Positions 16,585 to 25,329 are shown, numbered from the stretch's first letter. The stretch: 64,000 nucleotides of DNA from Streptomyces cinerochromogenes (GCF_014648635.1 NZ_BMRM01000002.1:434001-498000); one strand, 5' to 3'. The notes: generated from the letters alone by a model not told the origin. A program made the numbers and translations.

Positions 16585-17855
16585 CCCGCGTTGCTGCTGT
16601 CGGCCGCCGTGGCCGACGACTGCAGGCGGGTCAGGACGCCGGCCGGGCTGCCGCCGGGGGCGACGGCCTGGCCGATGCTCTGCTTGACGGCCGCGCTGAC
16701 CGCCGCCCAGGAGGTCTTGCCGACGGGGTACAGCTCGGAGGTGGGCAGCTGCTCCAGGAAGGGGTGCAGGGCCTTGTCGGGGGACGCGTTCGACGCGGCC
16801 ATCGTGTTGGAGGCGGAGCCGGTGACCGGCAGCAGCCCGTACTCCCGGGAGAAGTCGAGGACGTTCTTCTCGGTGTAGACGAAGTCGAGGAAGTCGCCGA
16901 TCTGGTCGGCGTGGCCGTTCTGCTTGAAGCCCATCATCCAGTCGGCGACGCCCATGGAGGCCCTGGCCTTGCCGGTGCGGCCCGGCATCGGCACCATGCC
17001 GAACTTCACGCCCTTCTTGGCGGCCTGCTGGATCAGCGTGGGGTGCCCGTTGAGCATGCCGACCTGGCCGTCGGCGAACGCGGCGAAGGCGTCCGCGCGG
17101 TTGAGCTTGCCCGGGGCGACCGGGCCGGTCAGGCCCTTGCCGACCAGCTCGTCCTTGAGCCAGCTGAACGTCTCCACGTTCGCCGCGGAGTCGATGGTGT
17201 AGGTGCCGATCTCGTCGGTGTAGCCGCTGCCGCCGCCGAGCAGCCACTGCATGGTCTCGGCCTGGGCCTCCTCCGGCCCGAGCGGCAGGGCGTACGGGTA
17301 CTTCACACCCTTGTCCTTGAGGGCCCTCGCGTCGGCGGCGAGGTCGTCCCAGCTGGTGGGCGGGGTGATGCCGGCCTTGGCGAAAAGGGTCTTGTTGTAG
17401 AAGAGCACCCGGGTGGAGGCGGCGAACGGGATGCCGTACTGGGTGTGCTTCCACTCGCCGGCGTCGGAGAGCTGGGAGAGGAAGTCGGCCTGGGTGCGGA
17501 TGGAGAGCAGGTCCGAGGCCGGGTAGAGCTTGTCCGCGGCGGCGTAGTCGGCGTAGGCGCCGATCTGGGCCATGTCGGGGGCGTGGCCGGCGTCGACCAT
17601 CTCCTTGACCTTGCGGTCGACGTCGTTCCAGGAGTAGACGCTGACCTCGACCTTCACGCCCGAGTGCTGCTTCTCGTACTCCTTGACCAGGGCGTCCCAG
17701 TACTTCTTGGAGCTGTTCGCGGCCGAGTCTCCGTAGTCGGCCGCGACCAGTCTGAGGGTGACGTCGGAGGAGCCCGTGCTCCCACAGCCGCCGAGCACCG
17801 CCGTCATGCCCAGTGCGGACACCACCGCGATCGTTCCTGCCGTTCGCCGACGCAC
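16581..17855 (-). CDS. ABC sugar-transporter substrate-binding lipoprotein
   Basis: A 424-residue family 1 solute-binding lipoprotein. The N-terminus MRRRTAGTIAVVSALGMTAV leads to a VLGGC lipobox (Cys 24), so it is anchored on the outer face of the membrane. WNDVDRKVKEMVDAGHAPDM, YADYAAADKLYPASDL and GVADWMMGFKQNG are typical binding-protein segments. No permease or ATPase gene is next to it, so it must work with components elsewhere; msiK at about 38 kb encodes a suitable shared ATPase. It is divergent from the ROK kinase-nagA operon across two dre-type sites, which suggests N-acetylglucosamine or chito-oligosaccharide as ligand. GTG 17855 was chosen; a TTG two codons upstream is possible. 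Confidence 0.88.
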   Translation of the reverse strand: MRRRTAGTIAVVSALGMTAVLGGCGSTGSSDVTLRLVAADYGDSAANSSKKYWDALVKEYEKQHSGVKVEVSVYSWNDVDRKVKEMVDAGHAPDMAQIGAYADYAAADKLYPASDLLSIRTQADFLSQLSDAGEWKHTQYGIPFAASTRVLFYNKTLFAKAGITPPTSWDDLAADARALKDKGVKYPYALPLGPEEAQAETMQWLLGGGSGYTDEIGTYTIDSAANVETFSWLKDELVGKGLTGPVAPGKLNRADAFAAFADGQVGMLNGHPTLIQQAAKKGVKFGMVPMPGRTGKARASMGVADWMMGFKQNGHADQIGDFLDFVYTEKNVLDFSREYGLLPVTGSASNTMAASNASPDKALHPFLEQLPTSELYPVGKTSWAAVSAAVKQSIGQAVAPGGSPAGVLTRLQSSATAADSSNAG

Positions 17856-17902
17856 CCTCAAAGCCCCAACCCTGCTGTCTGACCGTTCAACATATGGACA
17901 CA

Positions 17903-17918
17903 TAAGGTCTACACCACG
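17903..17918. promoter_or_regulatory. DasR operator-like site (dre 1)
   Basis: The core GGTCTACACC matches the dre core exactly; flanks match partly. It lies in the 109-base gap between the divergent sugar-binding protein and ROK kinase starts. DasR is the GntR-family repressor of GlcNAc and chitin genes in Streptomyces and is released by GlcN-6-P. Confidence 0.75.
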
Positions 17919-17920
17919 TG

Positions 17921-17936
17921 AGTGGACTAGACCTCT
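17921..17936. promoter_or_regulatory. DasR operator-like site (dre 2)
   Basis: AGTGGACTAGACCTCT matches 14 of 16 consensus positions. The centre is 18 bases from that of dre 1, so two DasR dimers would lie on nearly the same DNA face. Confidence 0.8.
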
Positions 17937-17964
17937 CCCGGGTGGGAGGGTCACACTAGGCCCC

Positions 17965-18909
17965 GTGGTGAGACATGTCATCGCCCTCGACGTGGGCGGT
18001 ACCGGGATGAAGGCCGCCCTCGTCGGCGACGACGGCGCACTGCTCCACCGCGCCCGCCGCGCCACCGGCCGCGCCCGCGGCCCCGAGGCCGTGCTCGCGG
18101 GCATCCTCGACTTCGCCGCCGAACTGCACGCCCACGGCGTCGAGCAGTACGGCGAGAGCGCCGGCGCGGCCGGCATCGCGGTCCCCGGCATCGTCGACGA
18201 GCACACCGGCACCGCCGTCTACGCCGCCAACCTCGGCTGGCGGGACGTACCCCTGCGCGCCCTGCTCGCCGACCGGCTCGGGGTGCCCGTCGCCCTCGGC
18301 CACGACGTGCGCACCGGCGGCCTCGCCGAGGGCCGGATCGGCGCGGGCCGCGGCGCGGACCGGTTCCTGTTCGTGCCGCTGGGCACCGGGATCGCCGGCG
18401 CCATCGGCATCGACGGGCGGGTGGAGGCCGGAGCGCACGGCTTCGCGGGCGAGATCGGCCACATCGTCGTACGGCCCGGCGGCGCCCCCTGCCCGTGCGG
18501 GCAGCGCGGCTGCCTGGAGCGGTACGCCTCCGCGTCCGCCGTCAGCGAGGCCTGGGCGGCGGCCTGCGGCGACCCGGACGCGGACGCGGCGCACTGCGCG
18601 CGGGCCGTCGCGTCCGGCGATCCGGACGCCGTCCGGGTGTGGCGGGAGGCGGTCGACGCGCTCGCCGACGGACTGGTCACCGCCCTCACCCTGCTGGACC
18701 CCCGCACGCTGATCATCGGTGGCGGGCTGGCCGAGGCGGGGGAAGTGTTGTTCCAGCCGCTGCGGGAGGCCGTCCGGCGCCGGGTCACCTTCCAGAAACT
18801 GCCGGCCATCGTCCCCGCCGCGCTGGGCGACACCGCCGGCTGCCTGGGCGCGGGACTGCTCGCCCGGGATCTCCTCGACACCCCTGACCCCTCGGAGGTA
18901 ACCGCCTGA
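17965..18909 (+). CDS. nagK: ROK-family sugar kinase, probable N-acetylglucosamine kinase
   Basis: A 314-residue cytosolic kinase. The ATP phosphate loop is HVIALDVGGTGMKAAL at residues 4-19. The ROK zinc signature GHIVVRPGGAPCPCGQRGCL near 165-185 has the full CxCGxxGCxE set, and the catalytic aspartate lies in LGHDVRTG near 112. GIAVPGIVDEHTG near 75 is the second ROK signature. nagA follows with the stop and start overlapping (TGATG), so the pair forms one operon. This and the dre sites make GlcNAc the likely substrate, though ROK kinases are often broad (glucose, mannose). The start is one of two adjacent GTG codons after GGGAGGG. Confidence 0.88.
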   Translation: MVRHVIALDVGGTGMKAALVGDDGALLHRARRATGRARGPEAVLAGILDFAAELHAHGVEQYGESAGAAGIAVPGIVDEHTGTAVYAANLGWRDVPLRALLADRLGVPVALGHDVRTGGLAEGRIGAGRGADRFLFVPLGTGIAGAIGIDGRVEAGAHGFAGEIGHIVVRPGGAPCPCGQRGCLERYASASAVSEAWAAACGDPDADAAHCARAVASGDPDAVRVWREAVDALADGLVTALTLLDPRTLIIGGGLAEAGEVLFQPLREAVRRRVTFQKLPAIVPAALGDTAGCLGAGLLARDLLDTPDPSEVTA

Positions 18910-20051
18910 TGGCTTCCAGCTTGGTTCTCGCAGGTGCCCGGGTGGTCCTGCCCGGTGGCGTCGTGGACGGCGGGCGGGTGGTCGTCCAGGGTTCGAAGAT
19001 CGCGGCTGCGGCCGGCGAGGGCACCGAGACCCTCGACGTCTCCGGCCACTGGCTGGTCCCCGGCTTCGTCGACCTCCACAACCACGGCGGAGGCGGAGCC
19101 TCCTTCTCCGGGACCGCCGAGGACATCCTCACCGCCCTGCGCGCCCACCGCGCGCACGGCACCACCACCCTCGTCGCCTCCACCGTCACCGACGAGACGG
19201 ACCTGCTGGTCCGCCAGGCCGGCCTGCTCAGCGAGCTGGCCGAGCAGGGCGAGATCGCGGGCATCCACTTCGAGGGGCCGTTCATCTCCCCGTGCCGCAA
19301 GGGCGCCCACTCCGAGGCGCTGCTGCGCCACCCCGACCCGGCCGAGGTCCGCAAGCTGATCGACGCCGCGCGCGGCAAGGCGAAGATGGTCACCCTCGCG
19401 GCCGAACTGCCCGGCGGCATCGACTCCGTACGGCTGCTCGCCGAGCACGGCGTCATCGCGGCGATCGGGCACACGGACGCCACCTACGAGCAGACGGTCG
19501 AGGCCATCGAGGCGGGCGCCACGGTCGCCACCCACCTCTTCAACGCCATGCCCGCCCTGAACCACCGCACGCCCGGCCCGATCGCCGCCCTGCTGGAGGA
19601 CGAGCGGGTCACGGTCGAGCTGATCAACGACGGCGTCCACCTGCACCCGGCCGCCCTGGAGCTGGCGTTCCGTCACGCGGGCGCGGACCGGGTCGCGTTC
19701 ATCACCGACGCGATGGACGCGGCCGGCGCCGGCGACGGCCGCTACCTGCTCGGCCCCCTGGAGGTCGACGTCAGCGACGGCGTGGCCCGGCTGGTCGAGG
19801 GCGGTTCGATCGCGGGCTCCACGCTCACCCTGGACCGCGCCTTCCAGCGGGCGGTGACCGTCGACAGGCTCCCGGTGGAGGACGCCGTACGGGCCCTGTC
19901 CGCCACCCCGGCCCGCCTGCTCGGCCTGTCCGACCGCATCGGCTCCCTGGAACCCGGCAAGGACGCCGACCTGGTCCTGCTGGACGCGGACTTCGCGCTG
20001 AAGGGCGTGATGCGGCAGGGCGAATGGGTGGTAGCGCCCCAACTGCCCTGA
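18909..20051 (+). CDS. nagA: N-acetylglucosamine-6-phosphate deacetylase
   Basis: A 380-residue amidohydrolase that converts GlcNAc-6-P to GlcN-6-P and acetate. The metal-binding GFVDLHNHGGGGASF lies near residues 52-66. The catalytic/metal glutamate is in IHFEGPFISP near 118, the substrate loops in AIGHTDATYEQT near 185 and ATHLFNAMPALNHR near 205, and the catalytic aspartate in AFITDAMDAAGAGDG near 260. GSIAGSTLTLDRAF near 300 completes the family pattern. It is translationally coupled to the ROK kinase. Its product GlcN-6-P is the effector that releases DasR. It can also process GlcNAc-6-P made by MurQ. Confidence 0.96.
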   Translation: MASSLVLAGARVVLPGGVVDGGRVVVQGSKIAAAAGEGTETLDVSGHWLVPGFVDLHNHGGGGASFSGTAEDILTALRAHRAHGTTTLVASTVTDETDLLVRQAGLLSELAEQGEIAGIHFEGPFISPCRKGAHSEALLRHPDPAEVRKLIDAARGKAKMVTLAAELPGGIDSVRLLAEHGVIAAIGHTDATYEQTVEAIEAGATVATHLFNAMPALNHRTPGPIAALLEDERVTVELINDGVHLHPAALELAFRHAGADRVAFITDAMDAAGAGDGRYLLGPLEVDVSDGVARLVEGGSIAGSTLTLDRAFQRAVTVDRLPVEDAVRALSATPARLLGLSDRIGSLEPGKDADLVLLDADFALKGVMRQGEWVVAPQLP

Positions 20052-20172
20052 TCCGTACCGGTGTCGACGAGACGGTGGCCGGCCCGCGCTCTGGGCCGAC
20101 CGCCGTCTCTTTGGCATGATCGTGGCCCCGGAACCGAGACAGGCGCACGGACTTCGAGGGAGGTCGGCCCGG

Positions 20173-21093
20173 GTGATCCTCACGGTCACGCTGAACACCG
20201 CTCTCGACATCACCTATCGCGTGCGGTCGCTGCGGCCGCACGCCTCGCACCGGGTCTCGGAGGTCGCCGAACGGCCGGGCGGCAAGGGCGTGAACGTGGC
20301 ACGGGTGCTGGCCGCGCTCGGGCACGAGGTGACGGTCACCGGGTTCGCGGGCGGACCGACCGGCGAGGTGCTCCGGGCCGGGCTCGCGGACGGACCCCGG
20401 CCGGTCACGGACGCGCTGATGCCGGTCTCCGGGGCGACCCGGCGCACCATCGCGGTCGTGGACGACCTGACCGGAGACACCACGCAGCTGAACGAGCCCG
20501 GACCGCAGATCGCCCCCGCGGAGTGGGGCGCCTTCCTGGACCGCTACGAGGAACTGGTGCCCGGGGCCTCGGCGGTGGCCCTGTGCGGCAGCCTGCCGCC
20601 GGGGGTGCCGGTGGGGGCGTACGCGAACCTGGTCCGCACGGCCCGGGCGGCCGGCGTCCCGGTGCTGCTCGACACCAGCGGGGAGCCGCTGCGCCGCGGG
20701 GTCGCGGCCCGACCCGACATCATCAAACCCAACGCGGACGAACTGGCCGAACTCACCGGTTCACACGAGCCGTTGCGCGCCACCCAGGACGCCCGCCGGC
20801 GCGGCGCCCACGCGGTCGTCGCCTCCCTCGGCACGGACGGCCTGCTCGCCGTCACCCCCGAGGGCCGCTGGCGCGCCGCCCCACCGGCCCGCGTCCACGG
20901 CAACCCGACCGGCGCCGGCGACTCGGCGGTGGCCGGCCTCCTCTCCGGCCTGGTGGAGCACCTCCCCTGGCCGGCCCGCCTGATCCGCGCGACCGCCCTG
21001 GCGACGGCGACGGTACGGGCGCCCGCGGCGGGCGAGTTCGATCTCGTGGCTTATGAGAAGCTCCTGGAGCGAGTGCCGGTGACGGCGGCATGA
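20173..21093 (+). CDS. PfkB-family hexose-phosphate kinase (1-phosphofructokinase type)
   Basis: A 306-residue ribokinase-like kinase. TVTLNTALDITYRV at the N-terminus and GGKGVNVARVLAALG near 36-50 are the first PfkB signature. HGNPTGAGDSAVAGLL near 235-250 is the second, with the catalytic aspartate in GAGD. IKPNADELAELTG near 180 is typical of the 1-phosphofructokinase/tagatose-6-phosphate kinase group. It lies 121 bases after nagA in the same direction, so it may act on a product of amino-sugar use, but the substrate cannot be read from sequence. The GTG start follows GAGGGAGG; the upstream in-frame ATG is in the spacer. Confidence 0.85.
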   Translation: MILTVTLNTALDITYRVRSLRPHASHRVSEVAERPGGKGVNVARVLAALGHEVTVTGFAGGPTGEVLRAGLADGPRPVTDALMPVSGATRRTIAVVDDLTGDTTQLNEPGPQIAPAEWGAFLDRYEELVPGASAVALCGSLPPGVPVGAYANLVRTARAAGVPVLLDTSGEPLRRGVAARPDIIKPNADELAELTGSHEPLRATQDARRRGAHAVVASLGTDGLLAVTPEGRWRAAPPARVHGNPTGAGDSAVAGLLSGLVEHLPWPARLIRATALATATVRAPAAGEFDLVAYEKLLERVPVTAA

Positions 21094-21230
21094 ATGCCGT
21101 GCGTTCCTTGCCGGACGTGCACGCCCATCGCTTCGGCCGGAAAACGTTCTTTCCCTCGCAGCATCCTCATGATCGGATGATCACTGTGCGCTACATCGCC
21201 CCATAGCGACAGATACAGGGGACAATGTTC

Positions 21231-21581
21231 ATGACCGTGCTCAGGAAAAGCCTGACGACGATGGCTCTCGCCGGAGCCTTGCTGGGCGGCACCTTTGCCA
21301 CCCCGGCTGCGGCGGCCGATCCCAAAACCTGCCCGCAGGGGAAGGTGTGCGGGTGGTCGGGGACGAACAGGACGGGAACCAGGACCGTCCTCTCCGTAAC
21401 GCCCAGCTGCCTTCCCTTCACCAATGCTCGGTCCGTCTCGAACCAGACGTCCTACCGCATCGAGTTCTGGCACATCACCACCGGCTGCGGCGCCGGCACC
21501 CGGCTGCTCACTCTGCAGCCGCACACCTACTCGGACAACACCCACGGCACCGTTAACGGGATCGCAGTCCACGGGCCGTAG
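21231..21581 (+). CDS. Secreted peptidase-inhibitor family I36-type protein
   Basis: A 116-residue precursor. MTVLRKSLTTMALAGALLGG is a signal peptide, with likely cleavage after TPAAAA near residue 29. The mature part has CPQGKVCGWSG, four cysteines in all and GTRTVLSVTPSC, like the compact beta-rich I36 (SMPI-like) inhibitors and related streptomycete exported proteins. It would be released outside the cell, possibly to inhibit metalloproteases. An ATG six bases upstream is possible, but AGGGGAC is better spaced for this one. It converges on the CBM-type membrane protein with a terminator between. Confidence 0.7.
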   Translation: MTVLRKSLTTMALAGALLGGTFATPAAAADPKTCPQGKVCGWSGTNRTGTRTVLSVTPSCLPFTNARSVSNQTSYRIEFWHITTGCGAGTRLLTLQPHTYSDNTHGTVNGIAVHGP

Positions 21582-21605
21582 TACCGCGCTCATTGGCGTC
21601 ATGAG

Positions 21606-21643
21606 GGTGTTGCGACCTCGGCGGCCGTCGGAGTCGCAACACC
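21606..21643. terminator. Bidirectional terminator between convergent genes
   Basis: An 11-bp perfect stem (ggtgttgcgac / gtcgcaacacc) with a 16-base loop lies in the gap between the I36-type gene and the leftward CBM-type gene. Confidence 0.75.
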
Positions 21644-21652
21644 GCTTCGGGC

Positions 21653-22594
21653 TCAGCCGCTGGAATTGACCCAGCCCTTCACCAGCCACATCCGGTCGAT
21701 GAGGGCGTCGCACTGGTTGCCCTGCTCGCACGAGAGCTTGATGGTGTTCGTGCCCTTGTCGAGCTGGATCCAGTTGTAGGTCTTCGTCCAGCCCTTCTCG
21801 TAGTCGCCCGCCGCAGCGCCCCTCCAGTTCTTCAGGTCGACGGCCCCGTGGGAAGCCGTGCCGTTGACCGTGAGAGTGACGGTGCCGTCCTTGCCGGGAA
21901 CGCTGTAACCGACGTAGACGCTGTATTTCCCGGACTCGGGGATGCCGTCGACCTTCCAGGTGATCGAGGCGCCGGTCTGGTTCATCCCCGTCACGTACGT
22001 GCCGTCGGAGGACTGGGCGCCCTTGACGTCCGAGGTCGCCGCGGCACCGCCCGACAGCTGTACGGCGCTGTTCGTGGCGTCGATCTTCGGCAGGTCGCCC
22101 GACGCCGCCGACTTGCTGCTGGACGGGCTCGGCTTGCCGCTCTGGGACTGCGTCGGCGCGCCGCCCGCCTCGTTGCCGGAGTCGTCATCCGTGTTGCCGT
22201 TGATCATCGCGACGCCGATGCCGATGACGACCGCGGCGACCACCGCGATCGCGCCGATCAGCAGGCCCTTGGTGTTGGGGCCGCGGCGGCCGGGCGCGGG
22301 GGGCGCGGAACGGCGGGAGGACGGGGCGCCGCCGGGCAGGGTCTCCGGCGCCTGGTAATGGGCGTTCGGCTGGCCGTGGGCACCCTGCTGCTGCGGGACG
22401 GACGGCTGCGCACCGTACGGAGCCTGCTGCGCGCCGTAGCTGCGCTCGCCGACGGTACGCACCCTGCTGACCGAGTTCGGGTAGCCGTAACCGCCGGACG
22501 GCGGCTGGGCTCCCCGTGCCTGGCCGTCTGCGTACAGGTAGCCGAACGGGTCGTCGTCCTCGGGCGTGCTCGCGCCGTTGTCGCCGGGCGTCAT
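21653..22594 (-). CDS. Membrane-anchored carbohydrate-binding-module protein
   Basis: A 313-residue protein in three parts. Residues 1-109 are disordered and rich in Gly, Pro, Gln and Tyr (cytoplasmic). Residues 110-131 form one membrane segment (LLIGAIAVVAAVVIGIGVAM). After a Ser/Thr-rich linker, the extracellular residues 180-313 resemble a CBM6/35-like beta-sandwich: WKVDGIPESGKYSVYVGYSV, then DGTVTLTVNG, YNWIQLDKGTNTIKL and CDALIDRMWLV. It probably binds polysaccharide at the cell surface. The ligand is not predictable. The ATG has a GAGGAG ribosome binding site. It is upstream of nothing on its strand, so it is probably monocistronic. Confidence 0.75.
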   Translation of the reverse strand: MTPGDNGASTPEDDDPFGYLYADGQARGAQPPSGGYGYPNSVSRVRTVGERSYGAQQAPYGAQPSVPQQQGAHGQPNAHYQAPETLPGGAPSSRRSAPPAPGRRGPNTKGLLIGAIAVVAAVVIGIGVAMINGNTDDDSGNEAGGAPTQSQSGKPSPSSSKSAASGDLPKIDATNSAVQLSGGAAATSDVKGAQSSDGTYVTGMNQTGASITWKVDGIPESGKYSVYVGYSVPGKDGTVTLTVNGTASHGAVDLKNWRGAAAGDYEKGWTKTYNWIQLDKGTNTIKLSCEQGNQCDALIDRMWLVKGWVNSSG

Positions 22595-22712
22595 CCCTTG
22601 GTACTCCTCAACAGGTGCGGGCGGATGCGGTACGGGTGTGGAATGGCGAGCCTACCCGCTCTCGCTGGCCCAAACGGGTGACTCGAACCGCGTCAACCCG
22701 CTGACCTGCGCT

Positions 22713-24368
22713 TCATCCGGCGCGCCGATGCTGTTTGGGACGAGATCGTTTCTCTACGTACATCCGCTCGTCAGCGGATTTCAGCACCTCGTCCGCCGTC
22801 ATCCCGCAGTGCGCCCACCCGATGCCGAAGCTGGCGCCCACCCGGACCGCCCGGCCCTCGGCCCGGATCGGCTGGATGATCTCGTTGCGCAGCCGTACGG
22901 CGAGGTCCTGGGCGTCGGCCCGGCCGAGGCCGTCGGCGAGGATCACGAACTCGTCGCCGCCGAGCCGGGCGACCGTGTCGCCGTCCCGGACGCCGTTGCT
23001 CAGCCGCCGGGCGACCTCGATGAGGACCGCGTCGCCCGCGTTGTGCCCGAACCGGTCGTTGATCGACTTGAAGCCGTCGAGGTCGCAGAAGAGGACCGCG
23101 AGGCCCTTGGTGCCGTCGTCGCGGCCGTCCTCGGGGGCGACGGTGTGCTCATGGTGGTCGTAGGCGTCGTAGCCCTCCGCGCCCGGCGCGAAGTCGAAGC
23201 CGTGGCCGGCCGGGACGTCGAAGACCGGGTGGCTGTAGGCGGCGTCCAGGGAGTCCGCGGCGCCGGCGTGGGCGGGGCGCTGGCAGAGCCGGGCCGACAG
23301 GCGCGAGCGCAGCTCGGCGGAGTTGGGCAGCCCGGTCAGCGAGTCGTGGGAGGCGCGGTGGGCGAGCTGCAGCTCGCGCCGCTTGCGCTCCTCTATGTCC
23401 TCGACGTGGGTGAGGAGGAAGCGGGGGCCGTCGGCGGCGTCCGCGACGACGCTGTTGCGCAGGGACACCCAGACGTAGCTGCCGTCGCGGCGGCCGAGCC
23501 GCAGCTCCGCGCGCCCGCCCTCCGCCGAGGTGCGCAGCAGGGTGCCGATGTCCTCCGGGTGGACGAGGTCGGCGAAGGAGTAGCGGCGCATCGCGGAGGC
23601 GGGGCGGCCCAGCAGCCGGCACAGGGCGTCGTTGGTACGCAGGATGCGGCCGTGCTGGTCACCGCCCATCTCGGCGATGGCCATGCCGGAGGGGGCGTAC
23701 TCGAAGGCCTGCCGGAAGGATTCCTCGCTGGCGCGCAGGGCCTGCTGTTCGCGCTCCAGACGGACCAGGGCGCGTTGCATGTTGGCGCGCAGGCGGGCGT
23801 TGCTGATCGCGATGGCGGCCTGGAAGGCGTACATCTGCAGGGCCTCGCGGCCCCAGGCGCCGGGGCGGCGGCCGTTGCGCGGCCGGTCGACGGATATGAC
23901 GCCGAGCAGCTCTCCGCAGGCGCCGCCCTGCGGGCCGGGGGTGTACATGGGCGCGAAGAGCCGGTCGGAGGGGTGCCACTCGTCCTCGAAGCGCGGCTCG
24001 GGCCCGTCGGTGTACCACTGGGGGACGTCGTCGTCGTCCAGGACCCAGCCCTCGGTGTGCGGTATGAAGACGAGGTCGCCCCAGCGTTCGCCCATGTTCA
24101 GCCGCCGCTCCCAGGACTCGCGGGAGCCGACCCGGCCGGTGATCAGGGCCTCGGCGGCGGAGTTGCCGGAGAAGGCGGCGACCACGAGATCGCCGTCCTG
24201 CCGTACCAGGTTCACCGCCGCCATCTCGTACCCGAGGGCGCCGACGGCGCCGTCGGCCACGGTCTGCAGCGTGTCCGCCAGACTGCGTGCCGTGTTCATG
24301 TCGGCCATGACCTGGTGCAGCTGTCGCAGGGATGCAAGACGGACATAGGGCTCCGACTCGGTCTCCAT
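22713..24368 (-). CDS. cdgB: GAF-PAS-GGDEF diguanylate cyclase
   Basis: A 551-residue cytosolic enzyme that makes cyclic di-GMP from GTP. A GAF domain covers about residues 20-190 (HQVMADMNTARSLADTLQTV and LLGVISVDRPRN). A PAS domain covers 215-335 (FEYAPSGMAIAEM, LVHPEDIGTLL, HVEDIEERKRRE). The GGDEF domain covers 345-545. The active site is intact (ARLGGDEFVIL), and five residues earlier RDGD forms the inhibitory I-site, so product feedback is expected. The domain order and locus agree with S. coelicolor CdgB, a developmental cyclase controlled by BldD. A loop rich in His/Asp/Tyr inserts within the GGDEF domain before LAVLFCDLDGFKSIND. The ATG follows GGGAGGGGCGAG. Confidence 0.93.
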   Translation of the reverse strand: METESEPYVRLASLRQLHQVMADMNTARSLADTLQTVADGAVGALGYEMAAVNLVRQDGDLVVAAFSGNSAAEALITGRVGSRESWERRLNMGERWGDLVFIPHTEGWVLDDDDVPQWYTDGPEPRFEDEWHPSDRLFAPMYTPGPQGGACGELLGVISVDRPRNGRRPGAWGREALQMYAFQAAIAISNARLRANMQRALVRLEREQQALRASEESFRQAFEYAPSGMAIAEMGGDQHGRILRTNDALCRLLGRPASAMRRYSFADLVHPEDIGTLLRTSAEGGRAELRLGRRDGSYVWVSLRNSVVADAADGPRFLLTHVEDIEERKRRELQLAHRASHDSLTGLPNSAELRSRLSARLCQRPAHAGAADSLDAAYSHPVFDVPAGHGFDFAPGAEGYDAYDHHEHTVAPEDGRDDGTKGLAVLFCDLDGFKSINDRFGHNAGDAVLIEVARRLSNGVRDGDTVARLGGDEFVILADGLGRADAQDLAVRLRNEIIQPIRAEGRAVRVGASFGIGWAHCGMTADEVLKSADERMYVEKRSRPKQHRRAG

Positions 24369-24472
24369 GCTCGCCCCTCCCCCCGAGACCTCGCAGCGAA
24401 TGAAGGGTTGTCCCGCCACTGAATCACAGCGCGCTGCCCACTCGGTACACAGGGTCAACAATTCCTGTCCCT

Positions 24473-24488
24473 TGTGACTCAAGTCACA
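24473..24488. promoter_or_regulatory. Crp-type palindrome between cdgB and the flavin reductase gene
   Basis: TGTGA-CTCAAG-TCACA fits the TGTGA-N6-TCACA Crp operator exactly. It is about 105 bases upstream of cdgB and 183 bases upstream of the divergent gene. The symmetry includes part of the spacer (7-bp arms), so a different dimeric regulator is possible. Confidence 0.55.
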
Positions 24489-24670
24489 GGAGAACGTGAA
24501 CAATTGAGTGGAGTTTCCGCGTTTTGCCTGTGCGTTTCCGAACGCACCGTGTGCAGGCGCGTCCCCATCTTGCACGCCCGGTGCGGGTCCGTGTGCGCCC
24601 TTGGTCCTAGGACCCGGCTCAGGCGGAGGGCCGATGCGGCCCGCGCGCGGCGGAGACTAGCGTTTCCGGC

Positions 24671-25243
24671 GTGCTGAAGACTCCCTCCCCCACCGCCCCC
24701 CTGCCCACCGGGCATGCTGAGGGGGTGAGCAACGACGAGTTCCGGGCCGCGATGTCCCGGCTGGCCGCGGGCGTGGTCCTGGTCACCGCGCAGGAACCGC
24801 CGCTGGATCCGGACGACCCCGAGGCGCCGGGCGTGGAGGACGTCGGCATGACCGCCACCGCCTTCATGTCGGTCTCCCTCGACCCGCCGCTGGTCCTGGT
24901 CAGCCTGCGCACCGGCGCCCGCATGGACGACCTGCTGGAGGAGCAGCCGCTGTGGGCGGTGTCGGTCCTCGCCGAGAGCCAGCGGCACATCGCGGGCCGC
25001 TTCGCCATGAAGGGCCGCATCAGCGACCGGCTGCTCTTCGAGGACATCCCCTACGCCCGCGGCGAGGCCACCGGCGCCCCGCTGGTCGGGGGCGCGCTGG
25101 CCACCCTGGAGTGCCGGACCGAGCAACGGGTGACCGCCGGCGACCACACCCTCGTCATCGGCCGCGTCCTCACCGCCCGGGTGCCCAGCGCCGAGGGGGG
25201 CCCACTGCTGTACTTCCGCGGCCGGTACCGGCAACTGGGCTGA
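24671..25243 (+). CDS. Flavin reductase-like protein
   Basis: A 190-residue protein with the split-barrel flavin-binding fold: FRAAMSRLAAGVVLVTAQEP, then MTATAFMSVSLDPPLVLVSL near 78-98 (the T-A-x-S-F/M-x-S-x-S-x-x-PP-L signature). GRFAMKGRISDRLLFED and TLVIGRVLTARVP follow near 120 and 165. Such proteins reduce FMN/FAD for two-component monooxygenases or serve as independent oxidoreductases. GTG at 24671 is used. Another GTG (VSNDEFRAAM) 54 bases downstream would still cover the domain, but it has no spaced ribosome binding site. No partner monooxygenase is nearby. Confidence 0.8.
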   Translation: MLKTPSPTAPLPTGHAEGVSNDEFRAAMSRLAAGVVLVTAQEPPLDPDDPEAPGVEDVGMTATAFMSVSLDPPLVLVSLRTGARMDDLLEEQPLWAVSVLAESQRHIAGRFAMKGRISDRLLFEDIPYARGEATGAPLVGGALATLECRTEQRVTAGDHTLVIGRVLTARVPSAEGGPLLYFRGRYRQLG

Positions 25244-25329
25244 ACGGCCGCGGTGGGGACACGGCCGGCGGTCGGGGTGCGGGGGAAATCCCGTGGCCCG
25301 GGCGGGGCGGGCGTGCCTACGGTGCGCCG

